This document shows, piece by piece, positions 37,732-46,881 of a stretch of DNA of 47,192 nucleotides; positions within the stretch are counted from its first letter, which is position 1; the number at the start of each line of letters is the position of its first letter. Source of the DNA: Desulfuromonadaceae bacterium (lineage in GTDB: Bacteria; Desulfobacterota; Desulfuromonadia; Geobacterales; Pseudopelobacteraceae). Where the stretch lies: assembly GCA_028712665.1 (NCBI GenBank), contig JAQTRC010000016.1:1-47192 (forward strand), written 5' to 3'. Under the pieces are notes generated by a model. It had not been told where the DNA came from, did no database searches, and saw only the letters and a program-made list of their open reading frames with translations. The position numbers and the translations under genes were made by a program.

Positions 37732-38955
37732 TTAAACAACACCTGCATCGTGCAGTCTGGCGATCTCAGTACGATCGATTCCGAGTGTCTGTTCCAACAC
37801 CTGCGCGGTGTGTTCGCCGAGCTGTGGAGGGGGGAGCGTGGCGCCTGCAGGGGTCGCCGAAAATTTCATCGGGGTGCCGACCAAAGTGACCTGCCCTCCG
37901 GCAGGATGCTCGACAACATGGCGCATCGCGCGATACTGTACCTGAGGGTCGGCAAAAACCTCTTCCAGAGTGTTGATCGGACCGCAAGGGACACCGGCTG
38001 TTTCCAGTTCTGAAATCCACCAGGAGTTGCTCCTGGTCTTGAAAATGTCACAAAGCAAGGGAATAAGAGAGTCCCGATTGTGAACCCGTCCGGCATTTGT
38101 ATTGTACCGCTCGTCGTCCGCTAATTCAGGTGATCCGGCTACCGTGCAGAATCTTCGGTACTGTTCGTCATTTCCTACGGTCAAAATGATATGACTGTCA
38201 CTGGTGGCAAATACCTGGTATGGAACTATATTGGGGTGTGAATTGCCCAGCCGCCCTGGTGAACGGCCGGAGACAAGATAGTTGGTCGCCTGGTTGGCCA
38301 GTGTTGCCACCTGTACATCAAGCAGGGAGAGGTCAATATACTGACCGATCCCGGTCCGCTCGCGATTGGCCAGCGCAGCCAGGACCGCGGTCGTAGCGTA
38401 CATGCCGGTGAATATATCAACGATAGCCACTCCGACTTTCATCGGTCCGCCGCCCGGCTCTCGATCAGGCTCTCCAGTCACACTCATCAGTCCGCCCATG
38501 CCCTGGATCAGGAAGTCGTAACCGGCCCGCTGACAATATGGCCCTGTCTGTCCAAAGCCTGTAATTGAACAGTAGATAATTCCCGGATTGACAGCTTTCA
38601 ACGATTCGTAGTCGAGTTCATACTGCGCCAGCCCGCCTACCTTGAAGTTCTCCAGAACAATATCACTGCCGGCAGCCAGCCGCCGTACCAGATCCTGTCC
38701 TTCAGGACGCGTAAAATCAATCGTGACCGATTTTTTCCCCCGGTTAGCGGAAAGAAAGTAAGCTGAGTCACTGGTTGGATTGCCCTCTTTGTCGGCCAGG
38801 AATGGGGGCCCCCAGCCGCGAGTATCGTCTCCGACGCCGGGACGTTCAACCTTGATGACTTCTGCGCCGAGATCCGCCAAAGTTTGGCCAGCCCATGGCC
38901 CTGCCAGCACCCGGCTTAAATCCAGTACCCGGATATGTTTCAACGGACCTTCCAA
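37732..38955 (-). CDS. Family III (CaiB/BaiF) CoA-transferase
   Basis: 407 residues. N-terminal IRVLDLSRVLAGPWAGQTLADLGAEVIKVERP, SANRGKKSVTIDF, and the catalytic Asp in GYDFLIQGMGGLMSVTG, then GPINTLEEVFADPQV. It transfers CoA between organic acids. The family includes succinyl-CoA:glutarate CoA-transferase, which fits the glutaryl-CoA dehydrogenase encoded next, but the true acid is not shown. The start is TTG 38955 with AAGGTGG upstream. It is the first gene of the minus-strand series, divergent from the IclR regulator. Confidence 0.85.
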   Translation of the reverse strand: MEGPLKHIRVLDLSRVLAGPWAGQTLADLGAEVIKVERPGVGDDTRGWGPPFLADKEGNPTSDSAYFLSANRGKKSVTIDFTRPEGQDLVRRLAAGSDIVLENFKVGGLAQYELDYESLKAVNPGIIYCSITGFGQTGPYCQRAGYDFLIQGMGGLMSVTGEPDREPGGGPMKVGVAIVDIFTGMYATTAVLAALANRERTGIGQYIDLSLLDVQVATLANQATNYLVSGRSPGRLGNSHPNIVPYQVFATSDSHIILTVGNDEQYRRFCTVAGSPELADDERYNTNAGRVHNRDSLIPLLCDIFKTRSNSWWISELETAGVPCGPINTLEEVFADPQVQYRAMRHVVEHPAGGQVTLVGTPMKFSATPAGATLPPPQLGEHTAQVLEQTLGIDRTEIARLHDAGVV

Positions 38956-39317
38956 TCAATCGCCACCTTTTTAGACGCGAAGTCTCTGAGTAATAGTTCA
39001 ACATTAAAATTCCGTTCTGCAGTACAACTATTTCGCATATTACGATACTACAAAGAAATAAAGTTGCAAGCTTAATTGTTGCCGGGTATCTTTATGGCCG
39101 GCATATTTTAAATATGTCGATACAATTCGGATAGTTACGTTATAGACAAGTTTATTGGCAGCATAAACCTCGGTTTTATGCGATTAGCATACTTGTGCCG
39201 CATAGTGGAATATATTTTCCAAAATATTTAATTTTTGTTGACATGAAATTTTCGTTATGCAAAGTTGTCTGCAGTAGAAACCATGTTCTATCAATATTTG
39301 TAGATGAGGCTTAAAAA
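38956..39317. promoter_or_regulatory. Divergent control region with IclR-type operator candidate
   Basis: AT-rich stretch between the CoA-transferase and iclR genes. TGGAATATATTTTCCA (39206-39221) closely resembles the E. coli IclR operator consensus TGGAAATNATTTCCA, one base longer. Seventeen bases further on is TTGACA (39238-39243), a -35 candidate for the iclR-TRAP side, with no good -10. GCATAAA...TTTATGC (39161-39181) and ATGC-GATTA-GCAT (39178-39190) are further inverted repeats. Position and symmetry suggest autoregulation by the IclR protein and control of both divergent transcripts. Confidence 0.55.
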
Positions 39318-40118
39318 ATGTTAAAGGATCAGAGCGTCGCCAAATCCCCTGAAGATTCGCGTAAATTTGTTGAGGCCCTGGCTCGCGGACTTGAGGTCTT
39401 GAGCTGCTTTCATCCCAGCGATCATTATCTTGGTAACCAGGAAATTTCAAAAAGGGCAAAGCTGCCAAAATCGACCGTTTCACGACTGACATTCACTCTT
39501 GCAGATCTTGGGTATCTCAATTATTCCAAAACCAATAATAAATACTGTCTGGGAAATGCTGTAATCAGGCTTGGTTACGCCAAGCTGGCCCAGATGGATA
39601 TACGCCGGATCTCGCGGCCATTGATGCAGGCTCTTGCCGAACACGCACAGGCTTCAGTCAGCCTGGGGATTCGCGATCATCTGAACATGATCTACATTGA
39701 TACCTACCGGAACACATCAACACTCTCCATCCAGCTTGATGTGGGATCAAATATCCCGATTGCAACTACTTCGATGGGACGAGCGTTCCTCTGCGCCCTG
39801 TCCGATGAAATGCGCAGTGGGTTGATGGAACAGATCCGTGCAAGTGACGAGCAAAACTGGCCGTATGTTAAAGAAGGGGTTGAAAAGGCGATGGCCGATT
39901 ACCAGAAGTTCGGTTATTGCACAAGCTTTGGCAACTGGAGAAGCGAGGTGCATGCCGTTGCAGTGCCGCTGACCCTTGATGATGGAAGCATCATGGTATT
40001 CAGTTGCAGCGGCGCATCATTTCAAATGCAGAAAGAATTGATTGAAAATGATATTGGGCCGCGACTGATTAACCTTGTCGGCAACGTAAGAACTGCGCTC
40101 TCATTTGCTAAAAGCTGA
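39318..40118 (+). CDS. IclR-family transcriptional regulator
   Basis: 266 residues. N-terminal winged HTH (ALARGLEVLSCFHPSDHYLGNQEISKRAKLPKSTVSRL, residues about 18-80) and a C-terminal ligand-binding GAF-like domain (VGSNIPIATTSMGRAFLCAL, GYCTSFGNWRSEVHAVAVPL). The family controls catabolic operons in response to their substrates. GAGG lies 9 bases before ATG 39318. It is divergent from the CoA-transferase gene and followed by the TRAP transporter, so it probably regulates both, responding to the imported acid or its CoA ester. Confidence 0.9.
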   Translation: MLKDQSVAKSPEDSRKFVEALARGLEVLSCFHPSDHYLGNQEISKRAKLPKSTVSRLTFTLADLGYLNYSKTNNKYCLGNAVIRLGYAKLAQMDIRRISRPLMQALAEHAQASVSLGIRDHLNMIYIDTYRNTSTLSIQLDVGSNIPIATTSMGRAFLCALSDEMRSGLMEQIRASDEQNWPYVKEGVEKAMADYQKFGYCTSFGNWRSEVHAVAVPLTLDDGSIMVFSCSGASFQMQKELIENDIGPRLINLVGNVRTALSFAKS

Positions 40119-40204
40119 GAAGTTGCCGGGCGCTCGGCCCGTTTGAATAGGTCATGATGATGGAGTTGGCTGGATTTCTGTACTAGCGAAAGGAAACAGA
40201 TTCG

Positions 40205-42322
40205 ATGGAAATGCACTCTGAAACCACCGACGAAAGCAGATTCAACCGCTTTCTGGTCACACCCGTCCTTGTCATAGCAAGTCTGTACAGTCTTTACCTG
40301 GTGATACACCCCTATACGCCGTTTTCAGAAATGTCCATCTCCATCCTTGACCTCACCCAGGTGCAGCGGGCAACGCACGTCTTTTTCCTGCTGGTCAGCG
40401 GCTACCTGATCTCTTCCAGGGCCCATGTGAGGAAAGCGGGGGTGGGGGCTTACGTATTCGCTATCATGGCCGGTTTTCCGCTCTACGCCTTCTGGAAGAT
40501 CGGTCTGGATCCCAAATTCAGCATTTGCGCATCGCTTTTCTGGGTGGCCGCCATCCTGCCGACACTCTACCCACGCTCCGGGTGGTGGATGGATAAGCTG
40601 GCGGCCCTGCTGGTCATAATTCCATACCTCTATCAGGTGATCATGTTCAAGGACATCATTGATCGGGCCATGATTCCTGAACCGTGGGATCTGGTAATGG
40701 CTTTCGGATTGACGATGCTGCTGCTGGGGCAGGTGTACCGCTACACCGGGCCGATCCTCCCCTGTCTTGTGCTGACGTTCCTGCTCTACAACCTGTACGG
40801 CAATCTTTTCACCGGTGTCCTGGCTCACGCTACATTCGACTTCGATCTGCTGCTGGCAAAGCTTTTCAGCGAGACCGAGGCGGGCCTGTTCGGCATGATA
40901 ACCGGTGTCTCGGTCAAATATCTGGTGTACTTCACCATCCTGGGCGGGATTATCAGCGCCCTTGATCTTGGGCGCATTATCGGCAATATCGCTTCACTGG
41001 CCGCACGCGGGAGGGCCGATGGCCCCGGCATAGTCACGGTAATCGCGTCGGTTTTCATGGGGATGTTCAGCGGATCGGGCGCGGCCGACACGCAGTTTGT
41101 CTCGACGATCAGCAAGCCGATGTTCGAAAAGGGGGGGTACGATCGCTACGAAGCCGCCGGTATTGCCGCCACCTCAGGCACGATCGCCATGATCACCCCT
41201 CCGGTACTTGGTTCGATGGCCTTTGTCATGGTGGAGATCCTCGCCATTCCCTATTTATGGATCTGCATCATGGCGCTGGGGCCGATGCTGCTCTACATCA
41301 TAGCGATAATCTCCTATAACTATCTCTATGTAAAAAAGAACAATATCAAACCGGTTGAAGGACAGGTGCAGTACGACGGGAAATATTTTCGTCGTTACAG
41401 TTTTATCTTTCTGCCAATCCTTTTGATCGTAGGGTTCATTTATTTTGGCTATTCCGTAAGTTTGGCCGTACTCTGCTCCATTATCCTCTTCATAATTCTC
41501 GCCTGCCTTGACCCGACACTCCGCCCCAAAAGTCCGATGGTCCTGCTCAAGGGACTCGCAACCGGCTTCTCCTCGCTGATCCCGATCGGAACTGCTGTGG
41601 TTTGCGCCAACCTGATCCTGACACTGATGGTCATGACCGGCTTGCCGAATAAATTTTCACAGATCCTGACGATGATTTCCGGTGAAAGCCTGCTGGTAGC
41701 CACACTATTCGCCGCCGGTTTCGCGCTGTTGCTGGGGATGGGGATACCGCCCACGGCCACCTATGTCGTTGCCTCCTCCCTGACAGCCCCTGCCATCATC
41801 AAGATCGCCATGGCTAACGGTATTCCGGCGGAAGCCGCCCTGCTGTCCACCCATATGTTCCTGATGTATTACGCAATTCTGGCCGATGTCACGCCGCCGG
41901 TGGCACTTTCCGCGTATGCCTCCTCCTCGGTTTTTCATACCGATCCTCTAAAGACGGGAATGTACGCCGCCAAGGTGGCCCTGCCAAAATACCTGCTCGG
42001 CTTCTCCTTCATACTGGCCTACCAAGGCACGGCCCTGCTGATAATCCCGATGTGGCGGACCTCCTCCGCCTTCACTACCATTAGCGAGTTCCTGCTTAGA
42101 CTGGCTGTGGTATCGGCCGGAGCGGTCTGCATGGCCGCAGCCACAGTCGGATACGCCAGGCGTCCGCTGGTTAAATGGGAGTCATGGGCTCTCGGCATTT
42201 TATCAATTGGTCTGTTTATTCCTAATTTGTGGATCAACCTTTCGGTTCTGGTTGTTGCTGCCATCTTCTTTATAGGGAAAAAGAACTCGGCAAACAACAA
42301 TGCTGCCCTTGAGGCTTCCTGA
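40205..42322 (+). CDS. TRAP transporter, fused 4TM/12TM (DctQM) permease, TAXI type
   Basis: 705 residues, almost entirely hydrophobic helices. A small N-terminal DctQ-like part is joined to a DctM-like part with GMFSGSGAADTQFVSTISKPMFEKGGY, SGTIAMITPPVLGSMAFVMVE, GMGIPPTATYVVASSL and LADVTPPVALSAYASSS, all typical of fused TAXI-TRAP permeases. It takes up an organic acid using a sodium or proton gradient. ATG 40205 has AAAGGAAAC upstream. The binding protein follows 85 bases later. Confidence 0.93.
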   Translation: MEMHSETTDESRFNRFLVTPVLVIASLYSLYLVIHPYTPFSEMSISILDLTQVQRATHVFFLLVSGYLISSRAHVRKAGVGAYVFAIMAGFPLYAFWKIGLDPKFSICASLFWVAAILPTLYPRSGWWMDKLAALLVIIPYLYQVIMFKDIIDRAMIPEPWDLVMAFGLTMLLLGQVYRYTGPILPCLVLTFLLYNLYGNLFTGVLAHATFDFDLLLAKLFSETEAGLFGMITGVSVKYLVYFTILGGIISALDLGRIIGNIASLAARGRADGPGIVTVIASVFMGMFSGSGAADTQFVSTISKPMFEKGGYDRYEAAGIAATSGTIAMITPPVLGSMAFVMVEILAIPYLWICIMALGPMLLYIIAIISYNYLYVKKNNIKPVEGQVQYDGKYFRRYSFIFLPILLIVGFIYFGYSVSLAVLCSIILFIILACLDPTLRPKSPMVLLKGLATGFSSLIPIGTAVVCANLILTLMVMTGLPNKFSQILTMISGESLLVATLFAAGFALLLGMGIPPTATYVVASSLTAPAIIKIAMANGIPAEAALLSTHMFLMYYAILADVTPPVALSAYASSSVFHTDPLKTGMYAAKVALPKYLLGFSFILAYQGTALLIIPMWRTSSAFTTISEFLLRLAVVSAGAVCMAAATVGYARRPLVKWESWALGILSIGLFIPNLWINLSVLVVAAIFFIGKKNSANNNAALEAS

Positions 42323-42407
42323 CAGGAACCAGATGCCTTGAATAATAGTCCCAGAGCGCAGCTCTGCTACATGTTGTTAGAAGCAAAATACTATCAAGGA
42401 GGCAGGT

Positions 42408-43412
42408 ATGAAGAGGATTATTGGTGCAGTTTGTTTAACGATCATTTTGGGGTTTGGTTGTCTGGCCGGCGCTGCGGAGCAGAAACCGAAAATTTTGATC
42501 ACCACCGGCGGCATTGGAGGAGTGTATTACTATTACGGAACCGCGTTGGCTGAAATTCTGACCAAATACGCCGGGGTGGACGCAACCGCGATCCAGACCG
42601 CAGCATCGGTTGATAACATGCTGCTTATTCAGCGCCGCACCGACCCGAAGAAAAACACCTATTATATGGGTATATTGCTGCCTGATACAGCTTTCCTGGC
42701 CTACACCGGGGCTCTTGACAAATTCAAGGGCAAGCCCGCCACCGATACTCGCGTGCTGTGGGCCGCCTATCCCAACGTTCTGCACATCGTGGCCGCTCCC
42801 GGTTCCGGCATCAGGAGCGTGGGCGATCTGAAAGGGAAACGGGTCTCAACCGCGGCGCCCGGTTCCGGCACGGAGCTGGAAGCCTTTATGGTGATGGAAG
42901 CCGCAGGTGTAAAGACTTCCGATCTGGCCAAACAGGATCGCCTCGGTGCGGGCGAGTCCGGGGAATCGATGGCTCAGGGCACGCTTGACGCCTATTTCTG
43001 GTCCGGCGGCCTCCCGACAAGTTCAGTGACCGAATTGGCAACCACGATGTCCCGCAAGGGAACCAAGCTGGAAATGGTGGATCTTGATCCTAAAGGGGAT
43101 ATTGTCAAGAAACTGCTCAAAAAGTACCCGGGCGTGATGGAATCCGGGATAATTCCAAAAAGCGTTTACGGAACGGCCAAGGACATTCATACCCTGGCCT
43201 TCTGGAACCTCTTCGTCGGTCCGAAGAGTCTGCCGGAGAAATACTCCTATGCCATCACCAAGGCGATGTTTGAACATCAGGATGAACTACAGAAAGCGGT
43301 GAAGGCGGCCAAGGACAATACGCTTGCGAATGCGGCTAAATTTGTTCACGGCACCATCCCGTACGATCCGGGCGCACTCCGCTATTACAAGGAAAAAGGC
43401 ATACTGAAGTGA
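42408..43412 (+). CDS. TAXI-family TRAP transporter solute-binding protein
   Basis: 334 residues with a signal peptide (MKRIIGAVCLTIILGFGCLAGAA). TAXI motifs: ILITTGGIGGVYYYYGTALAEIL, VDATAIQTAASVDNMLLI, LKGKRVSTAAPGSGTELEA and a C-terminal ITKAMFEHQDEL. It is periplasmic and captures the substrate for the fused permease upstream. Ligands known for TAXI proteins include glutamate/alpha-ketoglutarate and glutarate-like acids, which would suit the dicarboxylate route; the ligand here is inferred. ATG 42408 has AAGGAGGCAGGT. Its stop overlaps the next start (GTGA). Confidence 0.92.
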   Translation: MKRIIGAVCLTIILGFGCLAGAAEQKPKILITTGGIGGVYYYYGTALAEILTKYAGVDATAIQTAASVDNMLLIQRRTDPKKNTYYMGILLPDTAFLAYTGALDKFKGKPATDTRVLWAAYPNVLHIVAAPGSGIRSVGDLKGKRVSTAAPGSGTELEAFMVMEAAGVKTSDLAKQDRLGAGESGESMAQGTLDAYFWSGGLPTSSVTELATTMSRKGTKLEMVDLDPKGDIVKKLLKKYPGVMESGIIPKSVYGTAKDIHTLAFWNLFVGPKSLPEKYSYAITKAMFEHQDELQKAVKAAKDNTLANAAKFVHGTIPYDPGALRYYKEKGILK

Positions 43413-43837
43413 TTTTTGCGGGTCCGGGAGCCAGACTGAATCTGACCATTGTGATCATACTTGCCGCTCTGCTGTTTGTAGCAGTGAGCGTAAGACCTGT
43501 CAAAATCGTCAGGGACCGCGGCAGCGGTTTTATCGTCTGGCTCTGGGCCTGGCAGGAATGCCGGATCAAGTTTATTAATTCGGTTACTCATCTGCCGGTA
43601 GATATGAGTTTTGGCGTTCCCTGGTCTTTTTCCGGCTTTTCTGCCCGGACAGACCCGGGCACCGAAGAGTATTATACGGCAGGGGGTTATTCCTGGAATG
43701 AGCGATTATCGAAGGAGCATACCGGAACTCTTGCTTACTGTTCAGAAGTTGGAATAGACGTAAGCCTTGCCGGGAGGGTCTTTCACGAACAGGGGGGGTG
43801 TATCAGCCTCTTTCTCCTCTGGCCCCCTTTCAATTAA
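43409..43837 (+). CDS. DUF1850 protein, TRAP-associated
   Basis: 142 residues from GTG 43409, overlapping the TAXI gene stop by 4 bases. One N-terminal hydrophobic helix (LTIVIILAALLFVAVSV) is followed by a beta-rich domain with FINSVTHLPVDMSF, YYTAGGYSWNERL and HEQGGCISLFLL. DUF1850 proteins regularly accompany TAXI-TRAP transporters. The function is unknown; by context it assists the transporter at the outer face of the inner membrane. Confidence 0.75.
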   Translation: MIFAGPGARLNLTIVIILAALLFVAVSVRPVKIVRDRGSGFIVWLWAWQECRIKFINSVTHLPVDMSFGVPWSFSGFSARTDPGTEEYYTAGGYSWNERLSKEHTGTLAYCSEVGIDVSLAGRVFHEQGGCISLFLLWPPFN

Positions 43838-43846
43838 AGAGGAATC

Positions 43847-44401
43847 ATGCCTCGTATTCAGTATAAACCAGCTGAAATTGACAGACCGGAAGAGCTAGTG
43901 AGATCCGTACGCGCCCGACGCGGTGGGACACTACTGAACCTTGATCGCATGTTGCTACACAGCCCTCCCTTCACGAAGGGATGGAACGCATTTCTGGGAG
44001 AGGTAAGAAGCGGACTGACTCTTCCGCCGAAACTGCGCGAACTTGCGATATGCTGCGTTGCTGTGTTGAATGGTGCAGAGTATGAGTTCCACCACCATTC
44101 GCCGGAGTTCATAAAGGCTGGGGGAACGGCAGCCCAGCTTGAAGCGCTCCACGATTTTGACTCCTTAGCCAATGAAACGCTCCTATTTAATTCCGCCGAG
44201 CGTGCCGTAATCGCTCTAACCCTTGAGATGACGCGAACGGTGAAGGTACGCGACAGCACATTTGAAGATGCGAAGGTCTCATTGCCGGATGATCAGAGCA
44301 TGGTCGAACTGGTGGGGGTGATTGCGGCATACAACATGGTGTCGCGCTTTCTTGTTGCACTGGGAGTGGAGTCTGAACAGACCGGGCATGTAGCAAGATG
44401 A
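43847..44401 (+). CDS. Carboxymuconolactone decarboxylase (CMD/AhpD-like) family protein
   Basis: 184 residues. CMD fold with LTLPPKLRELAICCVAVLNGAEYEFHHHSPEFIKAGGT and AERAVIALTLEMTRTVKV. The redox CxxC of AhpD is absent; the equivalent helix reads EYEFHHH, as in the non-peroxidase branch. Possible decarboxylase, hydratase or isomerase role on an aromatic-derived acid, not assigned. ATG 43847 has AGAGGAATC upstream, 9 bases after the DUF1850 stop, so it belongs to the transporter operon. Confidence 0.75.
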   Translation: MPRIQYKPAEIDRPEELVRSVRARRGGTLLNLDRMLLHSPPFTKGWNAFLGEVRSGLTLPPKLRELAICCVAVLNGAEYEFHHHSPEFIKAGGTAAQLEALHDFDSLANETLLFNSAERAVIALTLEMTRTVKVRDSTFEDAKVSLPDDQSMVELVGVIAAYNMVSRFLVALGVESEQTGHVAR

Positions 44402-44423
44402 ACTCCTGATTCAAAGGCACTTC

Positions 44424-45674
44424 ATGTCGATCCGCTGGAAGATATTCTCCGTCCTCTCGTTCCTGTACGTCATGGCGCTCTTTTTCAGAGTTTCCATGGC
44501 CGTAGTGGCCCGGGACATTTCCGCCGACTTCAATCTGTCGGCAACCCAGCTGGCAACACTGTCGAGCATCTTTTTCATTGTTTACGCTCTTGCGCAGATC
44601 CCGCTCGGTTTAATGCTTGACCGTTTCGGAGGCAAGATTGTTGTCTGCGGCCTGGGGGTCATGACTACGACAGGTATCGTTCTGTTCGCCATGGCCCCCA
44701 ACTATCATGCCGCGCTGGCTGGAAGGGTTCTGCTCGGAATCGGGACTTCCTGTGTCCTGATGGGGTCGTTGAAAATATTCACCAACTGGTTTACTCCGCA
44801 GGAGTTTGCGGTCATAGCCGGCTTTATTATGGCAATTGGCAACCTGGGCAATCTTTTTGCTACCGCCCCGCTCGCCCTGTCCGTTTCATTCTTTGGATGG
44901 AGGAGCGCATTGCTTGTTGTCGCTTTGGTGCAAGTAGTCGCCACAACCCTGGTATGTACAGTGGCCGCTGACAAACCGCCCCCTGACGAAACTTCCGAAA
45001 TGGTCAGCCCATACGCCCCGCCCGCAAGAACCTCTTCGATTGGAGGGTTGCGGTCCGTTTTTGGAAATACCTCATTCTGGCTTCTTGGAACACTCGGTTT
45101 TTTCTATTATGGGAACAACATGCTTGTACAAAGTCTCTGGGGCGGGCCCTATCTGATGGATGTCTTCAATGCAAGCAGATCCGTGGCGGGCGGCATCCTC
45201 TTCTGTTCCGCCGGGGGGTTCATTGCAGGGTGCCTTTGCATTGGGAAGATTTCCACCCATCTGCTCAAATCCCGCAAAAAAACATTGTTGATCGGCCAGA
45301 GCATTACACTCGCACTCCTGATGTTCCTCCTCGGCCCGGCGGAGCACCTTTCGCCCGTAATGCTGAAATTATTGTTCTTCGCTATCGGTATCAGCGCGTC
45401 GTCCGGAATATCAATCTATCCGATGGTTCGTGAAATGTTTCCGCACTCAATCGCGGGAACAGCCCTGAGCACGCTCAACTTCTTTGTGGTATCCGGGGTG
45501 GCGGTTATTCAGCTGCTTGTCGGCATAGTTCTGGATCGATTTCCGCATGTAACAGGCAGCTATTCCGCAGCGGCATATCACCGTGCGTTTCTGTTTCCTT
45601 TTTGCGGACTTGCCATTTCCATTCTGCTGTTCTTATTCGTAAAAGACACACTTATTACCGGAAGCAGGAGCTGA
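44424..45674 (+). CDS. Major facilitator superfamily transporter
   Basis: 416 residues, 12 predicted membrane helices. MFS motif A-like LMLDRFGGKIVV after helix 2, RVLLGIGTSCVLMGSLKIFTNWF in helices 4-5, and VREMFPHSIAGTALSTLNFFVVSG near the end. It resembles the organic-acid symporter branch (hexuronate/phthalate-type). The substrate is unknown. It is a second importer or exporter in the same operon as the TRAP system. The ribosome binding site before ATG 44424 is weak (AAAGGCAC). Confidence 0.85.
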   Translation: MSIRWKIFSVLSFLYVMALFFRVSMAVVARDISADFNLSATQLATLSSIFFIVYALAQIPLGLMLDRFGGKIVVCGLGVMTTTGIVLFAMAPNYHAALAGRVLLGIGTSCVLMGSLKIFTNWFTPQEFAVIAGFIMAIGNLGNLFATAPLALSVSFFGWRSALLVVALVQVVATTLVCTVAADKPPPDETSEMVSPYAPPARTSSIGGLRSVFGNTSFWLLGTLGFFYYGNNMLVQSLWGGPYLMDVFNASRSVAGGILFCSAGGFIAGCLCIGKISTHLLKSRKKTLLIGQSITLALLMFLLGPAEHLSPVMLKLLFFAIGISASSGISIYPMVREMFPHSIAGTALSTLNFFVVSGVAVIQLLVGIVLDRFPHVTGSYSAAAYHRAFLFPFCGLAISILLFLFVKDTLITGSRS

Positions 45675-45795
45675 CTCCATGTTGTCGTTTTTTCAGCTTG
45701 AACAACAGGCGACAGACCACCCGTGAAGAAGAGAGAACGCACCGGCATAACGGGGAGATTGTTCTTTTAAGTCTCTGAACAGAAAGGATAAGGAT

Positions 45796-46581
45796 ATGGA
45801 CTTTGGTTTGAATGGTAAAACAGCGTTGGTGCTTGGCGGAGGGGGCGGTATTGGGCGCGTGGTTGCTGCAACGCTTGCCGCTGAAGGTGTAAAAGTTGCC
45901 GTTGCAGATCTAAATCGGTCAGCGCTTGATCAAACGGTTATGGAGATCCGCAAAAACGGCGGTCAGGTTTTGCCTCTTTTGTGGGACCTGGGCGATATCG
46001 CCTCTATTGATGGTCATGTGGCGTCCATTGAAGAAGAGTTTGGTCAGGTTGACATCCTTTTCAACAACACCGGTGGGCCACCGCCAACACCGGCTTCCGG
46101 TCAGGATCCGGCAGCGTGGGCCAATTATTTCCAATCAATGGTGCTTTCTGTTATTGCCATTACCGACAGGGTTCTCCCGGCTATGAGAAAACAAAAATGG
46201 GGGAGGATCATTACCAGCACATCCTCAGGCGTAATCGCCCCCATTCCGAATCTGGGCATATCGAATGCCCTGCGGATGTCTCTGGTCGGATGGTCAAAAA
46301 CTTTGACAAGAGAAGTGGCACGTGATGGCATTACGGCCAATATCATTTTGCCGGGCCGGATCGGTACGGATCGAATCCGCTTTCTTGATGAGCAGAAGGC
46401 CAAACGGGAAAATCGCACCATCGAAGATGTTTCATCGGAGAGCACGGCATCCATTCCAATAGGCCGTTATGGAACTCCTCAAGAATACGCCAATGTAGTT
46501 GTATTTCTTGCAAGCAGTGCCGCTTCATATCTGACCGGCTCTACGATCCGGGTAGATGGCGGATATATAGCCAACGTTTGA
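45796..46581 (+). CDS. Atypical short-chain dehydrogenase/reductase-like protein
   Basis: 261 residues. SDR Rossmann fold: ALVLGGGGGIGRVVA, DILFNNTGGPPPTPA (in place of NNAG), WGRIITSTSSGV, C-terminal LTGSTIRVDGGYIANV. The catalytic Tyr-x3-Lys is not present; the equivalent stretch is GISNALRMSLVGW. This variant occurs as its own branch of FabG-like proteins. Its activity is therefore uncertain: either a divergent active site or a non-redox role. ATG 45796 has AAAGGATAAGGAT upstream. Confidence 0.8.
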   Translation: MDFGLNGKTALVLGGGGGIGRVVAATLAAEGVKVAVADLNRSALDQTVMEIRKNGGQVLPLLWDLGDIASIDGHVASIEEEFGQVDILFNNTGGPPPTPASGQDPAAWANYFQSMVLSVIAITDRVLPAMRKQKWGRIITSTSSGVIAPIPNLGISNALRMSLVGWSKTLTREVARDGITANIILPGRIGTDRIRFLDEQKAKRENRTIEDVSSESTASIPIGRYGTPQEYANVVVFLASSAASYLTGSTIRVDGGYIANV

Positions 46582-46604
46582 AAATAATTGAAAGAGTATG
46601 AGGG

Positions 46605-46826
46605 GTGGCTGTATATCCTGATGATATTATAGTTGTAGATGATGACGGCGCCGTTGTAATTCCCAATGCAGTGGTTGGCTACGTGGTTGAAAACGCAATT
46701 GAACAGGAACGTCTTGAAGAGTGGATTAAAAGCCAGGTCGAAAACGGGGCCGAACTTCCCGGATTATATCCGCCGAATGACGAAAACAGGGCGCGCTATC
46801 AAAATTCGATTGCCAAAAATGATTAG
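46605..46826 (+). pseudogene. Truncated RraA-like (HMG/CHA aldolase family) gene, 3' part only
   Basis: 73 codons from GTG 46605. The sequence VAVYPDDIIVVDDDGAVVIP and GAELPGLYPPNDENRARYQ matches the last third of RraA-like proteins (usual length about 220), where GDxVVADxDGVVVVP and a C-terminal LYPP segment are conserved. The N-terminal two thirds, including the active-site loops, are missing, and only 23 bases separate it from the SDR stop. GAGGG abuts the GTG, so translation is doubtful. A deletion is the simplest explanation. Intact relatives cleave 4-hydroxy-4-methyl- or 4-carboxy-4-hydroxy-2-oxo acids to pyruvate. Confidence 0.65.
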
Positions 46827-46881
46827 ATCGTACTTAAAACGCATAAAAACAGCTGGTTAATAATTTACAGGAGAGTATGAC

